From Tubiluchus corallicola (lineage: Eukaryota > Priapulida > Priapulimorpha > Priapulimorphida > Tubiluchidae), in the NCBI GenBank assembly GCA_030141605.1, contig JAQGDQ010001608.1, positions 1 through 32,655 of the forward strand: a stretch of 32,655 nucleotides of DNA, written 5' to 3'. Positions within the stretch are counted from its first letter, which is position 1, and every line of letters begins with the position of its first letter. Under the pieces are notes generated by a model, which was not told the DNA's origin, made no database searches, and worked only from the letters and a program-made list of their open reading frames with translations. Both the position numbers and the translations under genes were made by a program. This document shows positions 19,385 to 30,055 of this stretch, piece by piece.

Positions 19385-19826
19385 GTTAGCTAAATTTTAA
19401 TATCTTTAATGTGTGTGCAGTTACAAGAAAAAATTCAGCTCATGAAGTGTTTAGCTTAGTAATGAGAAAAATTATCACCATCATATGGCTATTACGTCTA
19501 TTGTAGACATACTGTAGAAAAAAGCCTGCCCTCAATATAGGTAAACACAGTAGAAATCCAGCAGAAATCTAGATACTGCTATGTCAGCAGCAGAAAGGAC
19601 AAGAAAAGAGAGTTCATAAATAATGAATTATTTATTAATTATGAACAAATTTAAATACAGATGGCAGCACGTGTACAATTATCTTGTAGCTTGTAAGTTT
19701 TTAGTATACGGATCACGAGTGAAAATGAATGACAAAAGATGTAGACTAATTGCGAAGTCATATTAGTATTAGAACTAATGTTTATCTGCATTAAAAATAA
19801 GAAAAGAAACTTTATGTGTATTCAAG

Positions 19827-20047
19827 TTACATTAGTATGAGAACCATTACAGTCACGATTACTGAGCATGCAAAAGCTGAGGCGGGACCAGCACGTGGTG
19901 CTGCAGCTCGTCGTTCACAGCCGAACTCAGGAATGGTGATTTCATTTTTGCCGTGCGTTCGTGGTGGCTCAAGACAATCAATTTTAGACGTCGCCCATTT
20001 CTCCTTCTTTGTCCAGACCATGTCACAGTCACATATCAACTTATTTG
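19827..20047 (-). CDS. LRR gene copy D, exon 2 (LRRCT cap, C-terminal anchor signal)
   Basis: Acceptor TTTTACAG| at 20048, stop at 19827, 221 nt. Same layout as copy C: Cys 211, 213, 230 and 249, RAGPASA, then a hydrophobic end (SVIVTVMVLIL). The intron to exon 1 is only 203 bp (20048-20250) and lacks the LINE insertion, so both splice sites are easy to see and their phases agree (ACA G|CA AAT). This compact copy is the best evidence that the two exons belong to one gene. Confidence 0.75.
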
Positions 20048-20250
20048 CTGTAAAATTAACATTGAATTAGTTCATATTAATAGCTATTTCACGTGATCAT
20101 ACGGAGTGGTACAAACTTTTGCTAAGGGGGGGCGGGGAGGGTACAAAAGCAATGAGTAAAATTTTTACATCAAGGTATTGCTGAAAGAATTGCGAATCTA
20201 AAATACGTGTGGAAGCTGTATTTGCAGCTAAAGAAGTCATCTTCACCTAC

Positions 20251-20866
20251 CTGTGAGAATAAGTTCTACCTTTTCTGGGCCAACATCCTTATGCAATTTT
20301 GGCATTTTCATTTTCTTCAAACCGCTGTTTTGGATGCGAATGTAGTTCAAAGTCGGATTTGCTGTCATATCCAGGTCTAAGTAATTGAGTTTCGGACAAG
20401 CATAAACAGCAATGTGCTGTACCCCCTTAACTCCGGAAAAAAAACGTCTCTCGATATCCTGCAATGAGGACAAAATTATGATCCGGAAATACTCAATTTT
20501 GGCGACGACATCATCTACACGTAGACTTTCCACATTAGCTTCGACAAGTTCGAAATTTTTGATGGTCTTTCCATCGAAGATCTGTCCGGGTAAGTTTTTC
20601 TCCGAATACTGGTGAATTTCCAGTAGTTCCAATACATCAGGAATAGCATACTCTATAGCTTGAAGACGTGTTGCGTTAATCTTCTGTTTCTTACCACATA
20701 TAATGCGACATGGAATAGTAGTTTTAATCTCACATTCAGGTACACTTGAGAAGAATCCACATGTAAATTGGGCTGTCACAGACGTCTCAGAAAATTCTTC
20801 CCATGCTGTCTTTAACATAAATGCTACTAGAGCTTGAAGGAGATGCGTTTTTAATAACACCATCAT
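20251..20866 (-). CDS. LRR gene copy D, exon 1 (signal peptide, LRRNT, LRRs)
   Basis: ATG at 20866, donor ACAG|GTAGGT at 20251/20250, fully open. Signal peptide residues 1-22, Cys 36, 45, 53 and 57 in the N-terminal cap, one sequon at NAT (64), then LRR-like sequence. It is identical to copy C over about the first 33 residues. By hand count it then differs at about 28 residues, including loss of the NTT sequon and a Cys-to-Phe change (SRCF to RRFF). The spliced product is 278 residues. It is the best candidate for an active gene in the window, because exons, intron and phases are all intact. Confidence 0.78.
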
Positions 20867-21380
20867 GGAGAAATTTATTAATTTATTCACCAAGAGAATG
20901 ATAATAGCTTTTAGGAAATCGTTGTTGATAAAAAGTTTTAAAAAGTTCCATTTAGTAAAACAAGGAAAGCCGTTCTAGAACCAAAGCCTAGCTGGTGAAA
21001 CAATGACAACATGAATTCTGGGAGATATCATTGTTAGAAAGCAGCGAAAATTACTGTAAGAGTAAAAGCAGGGCTGGATTCAGACCTTGGGGGCGTGGGG
21101 GTGGGGGTTTGTGGCTCAACATACAAATAAATTTTAGTTCATTTTTTATTTGCTGATTTCAGGCCGAGTTTTCCTTCACGGAGAAATATTATTTATTCCC
21201 GTGAGATAGTTTCTATTTGCAAAGTTACTGTTTTAAGAGAAAAGATTATTATGATTATTTTGCGTGAAAATATTCTACACTATGATGTGCTTAAGTCATA
21301 ATTTTGATTACATTATTAACAAAATATGTGTTAATTAGTGTACGATTTTTTCTGAACGTTGTTATTTTTCTATACTGCAG
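20867..21380. repeat. 5' flank of LRR copy D (block gamma), unit 3
   Basis: Matches 11178-11720 with small deletions. It contains the same hAT-like CAGGGCTGGATTCAGACC at 21069. The homology to unit 1 ends at CTATACTG (about 21377), exactly before the exon-like frame at 21381. Confidence 0.75.
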
Positions 21381-21512
21381 ATGAATTATGTACGAATAAA
21401 GATGTCAAGGCTACGTCAGTACGCGTACAAAATGGCAGCTAAAGAAGTGGCAAAGGTTGGGTTTTTAGAAAACCACACAACTGGTTCAAAGTTTAATTTA
21501 ACTAAGATCTAA
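21381..21512 (+). CDS. Exon-like frame after a good acceptor, gene unknown
   Basis: TTTTTCTATACTGCAG| is followed by ATG and 43 residues (MNYVRIKMSRLRQYAYKMAA...) ending in TAA. A second frame continues directly as DLIKEHYEKEFTKRAKSFAH to a stop at about 21600, and the two together look like one basic, amphipathic protein broken by a one-base shift at about 21507. I do not recognise the family. It may be the far end of another small gene or a processed remnant. Confidence 0.3.
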   Translation: MNYVRIKMSRLRQYAYKMAAKEVAKVGFLENHTTGSKFNLTKI

Positions 21513-21609
21513 TTAAGGAACATTACGAAAAAGAATTTACAAAACGCGCTAAGAGTTTTGCACACTCTGTGTTAGATGAAAATTATTTAAAGAATTTGTA
21601 AACGAACTT

Positions 21610-21765
21610 TATTTACATAATCAATATCACACTGCTTACAACAATTGTCATGTCTGTAGTAACTTTATATCACACTGCTTACAACAATTGTCATTTCTGT
21701 AGTAACTTTATATATACACTGCTTACAACAATTGTAATGTCTGTAGTGACTTTATATAAGATATA
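21610..21765 (+). repeat. Three tandem copies of a unit of about 47 bp
   Basis: ACACTGCTTACAACAATTGT recurs three times (from about 21630, 21673 and 21716), followed each time by a TGTAGTNACTTTATAT stretch. Confidence 0.85.
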
Positions 21766-21769
21766 CCAA

Positions 21770-22640
21770 CTGTCTGCTGAAAGATTTCAATAAATAATTA
21801 ACGTTCTTTTGTCAGAACAGAATCTCTTATTGAGTACTTTCAGTATTTAGCCTCAGACTAAATCAGTTGCACTGTTAGAATCTGAAGGCTCTAAGTTTAA
21901 TAAATCCTTTCCCTTTCACTTTCCAAAAATGGCAAATAAAGAAATCAAGGCACAGATGCAAGTGCTGCAGCAAGCTCAGCCAAACAAAATGTATGAAATG
22001 CAACGTGTTCTTATGCTTGCAACAAGATCGTAATTGCTTCTTGAGATTCCACATGTAAATTACATGTTGAGATTCCACATAAGTCAGAATTTTGTAATAA
22101 ATTTCCAGGACTTTATTAAATGTATTGAATAAACTTCAGATTTCCAAATATACAGCATTTGCTTTTTATCATGTTTAGCAACCATTGAATCCCAATGTGT
22201 CCCGTGGGATACAGGCTATATTTAGCACGCGGGCACAGGTAGAAAAAAATAATTATTATGTGTAAACAAGATAATGAACAAAAGTACCAAGCCAAAAAAT
22301 TTTTTCTTATTAAAAAAATAATTTGGGACTGAAAGGGTTAATTTAAATGTCTTAGCTACACAGAGTTTTAAAAGTTTCTTGGGTGAACCTTCACACCAGT
22401 TTGTTTTTCACCTAATTCCCACGAACTTTAGAACACATAGTTAACAATACAAATTTCTGATAAGCATACAGCACATTCTATTTCCCTTCCTCTTGCCCTT
22501 CTTTAATCTTTGTAAATCATTGTGATATACTATCTATGATTGTTATTTTGAAGGCAAAAATGAGTTATTATTATTATCCTCCAATCAATTATAATGTTTT
22601 TTTTAATATACCTCTATGTAAATTAAACATACACTGTGGT
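21770..22640. other. No supported gene
   Basis: AT-rich. The minus-strand frame at 21875-22078 has no motif or splice context. Confidence 0.4.
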
Positions 22641-22649
22641 CATTTCTTC

Positions 22650-23290
22650 TCCTCTTTTCCTTCTTCCTGTCCCCAATCTTACTATTTTTTTCCATTCCAT
22701 CATGTCTACTAACCCTAACCATTCTTTCATTCACTCATCCTCCCCTCCCTCCTTCTTCCTATCCATAATCTTACTATTTTTTCCATTCCATCATGTCTAC
22801 TAACCCTAACCATTCTTTCATTCACTCATCCTCCCCTCCCTTCCTTCTTCCTATCCCCAATTTTACTATTTTTTTCCATTCCATCATGTCTACTAACCCT
22901 AACCATTCTTTCATTCACTCATCCTCCCCTCCCTCCTTCTTCCTATCCATAATCTTACTATTTTTTCCATTCCATCATGTCTACTAACCCTAACCATTCT
23001 TTCATTCACTCATCCTCCCCTCCCTCCTTCTTCCTATCCATAATCTTACTATTTTTTCCATTCCATCATGTCTACTAACCCTAACCATTCTTTCATTCAC
23101 TCATCCTCTCCTCTCTTCCTTCTTCATACCCCTAATCTTACTATTTTTTCCATTCCATCATGTCTACTAACCCTAACCATTCTTTTATTCACTCATCCTC
23201 TCCTCTCTTCCTTCTTCCTACCCCTAATCTTACTATTTTTTCCATTCCATCATGTCTACTGACCTTAACCATTCTTTCATTCACTCATTT
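22650..23290 (+). repeat. Minisatellite of about 92 bp, seven copies
   Basis: CATGTCTACT recurs at 22701, 22792, 22885, 22976, 23067, 23159 and 23251, at 91-93 base spacing. The units are C/T-rich with a TTACTATTTTTTCCATTCCA segment. Short frames starting MSTNPNHSFIHSS are repeat products and not genes. Confidence 0.95.
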
Positions 23291-23586
23291 GTGCCACCTT
23301 AACAATCCAAGCTTTCAAGGTGTCATACAGCAACTCTTTTATTTGGTTAATTTGACTTCATCAACGTTTCTTTGCCTATACTGTTTCTTTTTGTTTCAAT
23401 AATATTGTATGTTATTGTATATGTATTGCTGGAGTGATATAAATTGATTGATTGATTATTGAAACTGGCATTATTTTGTAAATGACTTAAAGAAAGAAAT
23501 CATAAAGCCTGCTTATGATTGTGAGAAGGCGAAAGTGTATCGAGTAATACTTTGCTAACTTTAGTCATGGTTTTGTTGTCCTTGTC

Positions 23587-24149
<563 letters not shown>

Positions 24150-25300
24150 ATCCCAACAGAAAAAAGCTAAACTTTGCAGTTTTACCGTTTAAAGGTTAGT
24201 AGTAAAATCCAGTTACTTTGAGTTTTTTTGCAGTTCACTTAATTTATTGATTTTTACCAGTCCGCCTACGCATTTTTTGCCACAATTAGCGAGCGTTCTC
24301 TGTCCAGCTTTTTTGTGGGTGTTTAATAGTCCCTGTACGAATGCTCTGATTATTTTTTTGAACTTTATGCAATGTTAACTAAACTCGTTTCAAACGACTT
24401 ACCGTAAAATAGCTGGGCTTAATTTTACAAGTTTTACTAACGCAAGGTCTTTGCAGAATAGAACCACATGTATTTCATTTAAAATTTGAAAACGAATTTT
24501 TTAAGCTTTATCAAGGACAGGGCCAGATTATGACGTTTGGGACCACCGATCCATTCTCCACCGGCCAGTCTTATTGCTTAACTTCGGTCGCCAAGCATAT
24601 CTTCTGGCCTCAGAATTATGGTAGATACAATTTTGTTAATATTGACCAACAAAGATGAAAAACATTTTTGCGGTAACCCAATTTTCCCATTCCCCCAGTT
24701 CGTGGAAGATTCACACCTAGAACATTGAAGTTAAGAGCAGTGCCATTTTGTTGAAGAGAAATGAACATGATTGGTTTAATATCGGCGTCATACGGTCATT
24801 GATGACATAACAGGATGCAAGGCAACGATGTCTCCTAACAAGCGAAATAATCATATCCCATAACAACGCTCTCACAGATGTGTCTCGACCTTCAATGCGA
24901 CTAGACGTGTTATTATTTGTGAGACCCATCTTTTGTACAAGTGACTTTTTAAAGCTTTTTTCATTGCCTTTTTCTAGTGAAGTAATCTTGAACAACATCA
25001 AAGGTTACACTTTACTGTGCTTCTCGCACTGCTTTCTTTAAACTTCGTTTTATTCTGTTACTTTGAGTAAGTAATTTTCGTCTTGTCTTGTATTGCGTTT
25101 TACTGGTGACAGATACCAGCATCATTTCATTTAGATTTTCATTATAAATTAACGTGTCCGATTTTTTTGGAGATTTCGTTCTGTTTTAGGAGATGTTTTG
25201 TCACTTTTGTGGCAGTCTGCTACAGCTAAAGACAGGCTTCGTTATGAACTGGGTTCCACCACTGTGGCTTCCAGTCACGTGTTATTTGTGCCGAGTGACT
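24150..25300. other. No supported gene; a possible hAT-like end at 24518
   Basis: CAGGGCCAGATTATGACGTT (24518) resembles the hAT-like ends at 11446 and 21069 (CAGGGC, GATT, GAC, TTTGGG in register). The frame 24717-25001 on the minus strand shows no motif. The rest is AT-rich. Confidence 0.4.
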
Positions 25301-25311
25301 TTAGTTGAGTT

Positions 25312-25793
25312 GAGGGCCAAGTTGAATTGCTAGTGAGTTGAGGACCAAGTTGAATTTTTAGTGAGTTGAGGACCAAGTTGAATTGTTTGTGAGTTGAGGA
25401 CCAAGTTGAATTTTTAGTGAGTTGAGGACCAAGTTGAATTTTTAGTGAGTTGAGGACCAAGTTGAATTGTTAGTTGAGTTGAGGACCAAGTTGAATTGTT
25501 AGTGAGTTGAGGACCAAGTTGAATTTTTAGTGAGTTGAAGACCAAGTTGAATTGTTTGTGAGTTGAGGACCAAGTTGAATTTTTAGTGAGTTGAGGACGA
25601 AGTTGAATTTTTAGTGAGTTGAGGACCAAGTTGAATTGTTTGTGAGTTGAGGACCAAGTTGAATTTTTAGTGAGTTGAAGACCAAGTTGAATTTTTAGTG
25701 AGTTGAGGACCAAGTTGAATTGTTAGTTGAGTTGAGGACCAAGTTGAATTTTTAGTGAGTTGAGGACCAAGTTGAATTGTTAGTGAGTTGAGG
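25312..25793 (+). repeat. 28-bp minisatellite, about 17 units
   Basis: GAGTTGAGGACCAAGTTGAA followed by TTTTTAGT, TTGTTAGT or TTGTTTGT, in mixed order. Minus-strand frames (25275-25713) are repeat-derived. Confidence 0.95.
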
Positions 25794-25933
25794 AGAGAGA
25801 GAGAAAGAGAGAGAGGGGGGGAGGAGGCAGTCTGTTCGCATAAAGCAAAAAAATGTTACCTCGGCATGAGGCCCCCTTGGAGGGTGAGGCCCTAGGCGGT
25901 TGCCTAGTTTGCCTATGCTTAAGGCCGACCCTG
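25794..25933. mobile_element. Second right end of the hAT-like element
   Basis: From the GA run onward it repeats 24004-24149 (TTCGCATAAAGCAAAAAAAT, CCTAGGCGGTTG, CTATGCTTAAGGCC) and ends GACCCTG at 25933. The 7 bases after it (CCTTGTC, 25934-25940) equal the 7 bases before the left end at 23587 (23580-23586). Confidence 0.75.
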
Positions 25934-25940
25934 CCTTGTC

Positions 25941-27220
25941 TTACTGTTCACACTGGTAATTAGTCAATGCATTATATTGTTGCTCGAGTTTTATTCAAAT
26001 TTATCTGATTTCAGTTGATTCATTTTTGTATCACTGTATCACATCCTTTCCCATTTGTATTTCTAGAAAACGATTTATTTCTCAGAATCAAACCAACATT
26101 TTTTCATACATATGATGGATTGAAAACAAATAGGGTAGACCGGGGAAAATAGATCACTTAAGGGTTTTCGCTCATAGAGTTCAAGACGTTTGGTCTGTAA
26201 CAATCAATTACATGTCCTATTCTTCCGTAGGAAACGCTGCCATATTCGTGTGGTAAAAACTTATAATTACTATTACTCGTTTAACAGATAATTATGAAAT
26301 ACGAAACCAGTATTAAACAAGGTGAATTATAAGTACCAAAGCCTAAATATATCAGTTCTTTTTCCCAGTGAAAATGTGGTAATTCGACAGCTGTATGAAC
26401 TAGCAAATTTGCGAGGTAAACTAATTACCACAGTTATCTCCAACAAAAGCAATTATTTCTGGACAGTACAGGTGTTGCAGCATGTACTGATGAGGACAGG
26501 TAGGCAGTAGCAAATACCACAATAGGACAGAGCCAGAACATGAAATGGAAATTTGAAAGGACAAAGCACATTGATGCTGTAAGCAACTGAAAAAAAATTG
26601 ATTTCGCAAAACTTGCAGTTTTGTTAACTAAGCACAAGGAACTCACAAGCAAACACGCTAAACATGGAGGAAATATGGAGCGGTTACCAGAACACTACAG
26701 TGAAAAACTTGTGGCAAAAGCCGAGGAATCATTGTGAACCTTCAACGTTCTTTTACAGTATGTCGTTGTGATGGTTTGTTAGGTTGTGACAAAGTTATAG
26801 AACTTAGTTATGAGTTTGTCCTGATAAGTTAAGAGTAGAATTATCACTTAATTGCAAGCAGTATGGAGAAGTAGTAATGTTAGAGGCAGTTATTAGGAAA
26901 GCAAAAAGTTTGGAAAGCATGAACAAAGACTAATACATGGATATAGAATCTCAACACACTGATGAGCAAGTAAAAATTAACAGCAAAAATACAGCTAGCT
27001 TTGACCAGAAATTTAGGCTAGGTATAGTAGACAGACTAATGATAGCCATGTGACCTGTGATTGTAGTTTTTGTAGAGCAAACGAGTTTGGTGTTAGATGG
27101 ACGAACAAAACAGGTTATGTTCCAATATGACTGTTATCGAAAATGTCAAAAACATGGTTCTCAAAAATGCACACGTCTAGACCCAAGCCAAACTGGGGAA
27201 TTCATAATTCTATTCTGTGA
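25941..27220. other. No supported gene; retroelement-like fragments only
   Basis: Includes the dispersed repeat at 26131-26280. Around 26830-27110 two short adjoining frames (one with LEAVIRKAKSLE, one with a CDCSFC cluster) look vaguely like an eroded gag region, but they are too short and shifted to call. Confidence 0.35.
26131..26280 (+). repeat. Dispersed repeat, copy 2
   Basis: Inverted partner of 13202-13348, from GTAGACCGGGGAAAATAGAT to ATTACTATTACTCG. Confidence 0.85.
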
Positions 27221-27223
27221 ATC

Positions 27224-28672
27224 AGACTATGGTCAGATCTTTTTTCCAGTCTATGGTCAGGTCTCTTCCCCAGACTATGGTCAGATCTTTTTTCCAGTCT
27301 ATGGTCAGAGCTCTTCCCCAGACTATGGTCAGATCTCTTCCCCAGTCTATGGTCAGGTCTGTTTTCCAGTCTATGGTCAGGTCTGTTTTCCAGTCAATGG
27401 TCAGGTCTGTTTTCCAGTCAATGGTCAGGTCTCTTCCCCAGACTATGGTCAGATCTCTTCCCCAGTCTATGGTCAGGTCTGTTTTCCAGTCTATGGTCAG
27501 GTCTCTTCCCCAGACTATGGTCAGATCTCTTCCCCAGTCTATGGTCAGGTCTGTTTTCCAGTCTATGGTCAGGTCTCTTCCCCAGGCTGTGGTCAGATCT
27601 CTTCCCCAGTCTATGGTCAGGTCTGTTTTCCAGTCTATGGTCAGGTCTCTTCCCCAGACTATGGTCAGATCTCTTCCCCAGTCTATGGTCAGGTCTGTTT
27701 TCCAGTCTATGGTCAGGTCTCTTCCCCAGACTATGGTCAGATCTCTTCCCCAGTCTATGGTCAGGTCTGTTTTCCAGTCTATGGTCAGGTCTCTTCCCCA
27801 GACTATGGTCAGGTCTCTTCCCCAGTCTATGGTCAGGTCTGTTTTTCAGACTATGGTCAGATCTCTTCCCCAGACTGTGGTTAGATCTGTTTTCCAGTCT
27901 ATGGTCAGTGCTCTTCCCCAGACTATGGTCAAATCTCTTCCCCAGACTATGGTCAAATCTCTTCCCCAGACTGTGGTTAGATCTCTTCCCCAGGCTGTGG
28001 TTAGATCTGTCCCCAGGCTGTGGTTAGATCTGTACTCCAGACTGTGGTTAGATCTCTTCCCCAGGCTGTGGTTAGATCTCTTCCCCAGGCTGTGGTTAGA
28101 TCTCTTCCCCAGGCTGTGGTTAGATCTCTTCCCCAGGCTGTGGTTAGATCTCTTCCCCACACTGTGGTTAGATCTCTTCCCCAGGCTGTGGTTAGATCTG
28201 TACTCCAGACTGTGGTTAGATCTGTACTCCAGACTGTGGTTAGATCTCTTCCCCAGACTGTGGTTAGATCTCTTCCCCAGGCTGTGGTTAGATCTCTTCC
28301 CCAGGCTGTGGTTAGATCTCTTCCCCAGGCTGTGGTTAGATCTCTTCCCCAGGCTGTGGTTAGATCTCTTCCCCAGGCTGTGGTTAGATCTGTACTCCAG
28401 ACTGTGGTTAGATCTGTACTCCAGACTGTGGTTAGATCTCTTCCCCAGGCTGTGGTTAGATCTCTTCCCCAGGCTGTGGTTAGATCTCTTCCCCAGGCTG
28501 TGGTTAGATCTGTACTCCAGACTGTGGTTAGATCTGTACTCCAGACTGTGGTTAGATCTCTTCCCCAGGCTGTGGTTAGATCTCTTCCCCAGGCTGTGGT
28601 TAGATCTCTTCCCCAGGCTGTGGTTAGATCTCTTCCCCAGGCTGTGGTTAGATCTGTACTCCAGACTACGAT
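27224..28672 (+). repeat. 24-bp minisatellite, about 60 units in two subtypes
   Basis: The left half is built on CTATGGTCAGGTCT, the right half on CTGTGGTTAGATCT, each followed by CTTCCCCAG, GTTTTCCAG or GTACTCCAG. The switch is near 27880-28010. Because 24 is divisible by three and the units lack stops in several frames, long frames appear on both strands. None has a signal or flanking exon that would make it a gene. Confidence 0.97.
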
Positions 28673-29495
28673 TAGACACCAATAGAAATAGCTGAACCTA
28701 TTTATGTTTATTCTTATGCGTGCATTTTTCTTTTTGTGAATAGGTATCAGATTTGCTTAATTATCTCTAATGAAAATTTGAAGCAAAGAAGTTACATTTG
28801 TTCTAAATTTTTAATTTTTCGTAATTATAATTGCTAAGATGCAGGAGAAAAAGCTGAACAATTTTAATGAGTCAGATAGCTGGCCTGCACTTTGGCATTA
28901 TAACTGTGTCAATAGTGCAGACTGCTGAGACCTCATCTAATAAAATAAAAGATCTGCATCTCAAATACATTGCAGGTCAAGCGTTGGCCATCTCAGGAAG
29001 CCATTGCTGTAAAGGGCACCAAAAGATAAAGGCACTTGACATCGGGTAAGTTAAACAATTTGTATGTGCCAAGAATTGGTTATTCTCCATTGATGATTTT
29101 CTTATGCCACCTCACAGCTTTGGAACCATCATTTTTACATTTTAAATCTCAAATGAAAAACAATCTTATTTTCACATGCCATTAATAATTCGTGTTCTGT
29201 AAATTTTAGTTGTTTCTGTAATCTTGTGTGTTTTGTAAATTTTAGTTGTTTCTCTAATCTTGTGTAAAGACAGCCTCATGACAAGCCAGACTAATAAATT
29301 ATGTTATTATTATTACATTAATGCTAGGAGATTATGTTTTAGTAAAGCAGCAAAAGATCAACGAATGAACACCTTCATTTAAACCGACAGCATACACAAA
29401 CATAGGCTTGAAAGGTTCACAAATCACAGCCAACAGATTGACATGCAGTAGAGAACTCAGAAGAGATGCATCCCCAGTCAAGACATGAGCTCAAC
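28673..29495. other. No supported gene
   Basis: AT-rich. The frame 28867-29049 ends at a donor-like ATCGG|GTAAGT, but nothing upstream or downstream supports an exon. Confidence 0.4.
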
Positions 29496-29499
29496 ATGA

Positions 29500-29905
29500 G
29501 ATCATAAAATGCTCATATTTGACTCATAAGTATGAGGTCATATGGTAGTCAAAATCATGATGTCAGCTGAGCTCATAGTCTACTAATGTGTATGAGCTCA
29601 CAGAAACACATAATCATTAGGTCATAGTGAGCTCATAAAATGGTCATAATTATGATGTCAAACTGAGCTCATTATCTACTCATATGTATGACCTCACGGA
29701 AATACATAATCATTAGGTCATAGTGAGCTCATAAAGTGGTCATAATTATGCCGTGAGACTGAGCTTATAATCTACTTGTGCGTATGATGTCACAAAAGCA
29801 TCATGATCATGGGGTCAAAGTGAGCTCATAAAATGGTCATAATTATGATGTCAAACTGAGTGTATGACCTCATAGAAACACAATATATCATGAGGTCATA
29901 CTCTG
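29500..29905 (+). repeat. 96-bp diverged tandem repeat, about four copies
   Basis: The core AGGTCATAGTGAGCTCATAA recurs near 29620 and 29716, with a changed copy near 29813. Flanking words are GGTCATAATTATGATGTC and TGACCTCA. Units contain short palindromes (TCATAATTATGA, TGAGCTCA) and AGGTCA words. Confidence 0.85.
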
Positions 29906-29982
29906 CCAAAAAAACTGGATTTTTATGGATGGAGCAGAAATCAAATTCCGCTGGACATCGTCATAGACAAAAATTAAAATGT

Positions 29983-30055
29983 GCAGTTATCCAAACTCAA
30001 ACTGGGCAGTTATCCAAACTCAAACTGTGCAGTTATCCAAACTCAAACTGGGCAA
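29983..30055 (+). repeat. 23-bp tandem repeat, three copies
   Basis: GCAGTTATCCAAACTCAAAC occurs at 29983, 30006 and 30029. The plus-strand frame across it (29860-30255) has no recognisable domain. Confidence 0.93.

Larger units (their letters stand above)
18945..19622 (+). repeat. Duplicated block alpha, second copy
   Basis: Counterpart of 6817-7480. At about 19622-19640 it is joined to the middle of block beta (TTATGAACAAATTTAAATAC, as at 9432), so the promoter and exons of block beta are missing from unit 3. Confidence 0.8.

Noticed and set aside
26830-27115. Possible eroded gag remnant (LEAVIRKAKSLE and CDCSFC pieces)
   Set aside because: Two short pieces in different frames, too weak to call without a search.
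27057-28695. Plus-strand frames of 275 and 492 residues and the minus-strand frame of 278 residues
   Set aside because: All are products of a 24-bp tandem repeat without stops. There is no start context, signal peptide or adjoining exon.
28867-29049. Possible exon ending at a GTAAGT donor
   Set aside because: No acceptor that keeps the frame, no duplicate and no recognisable residues.
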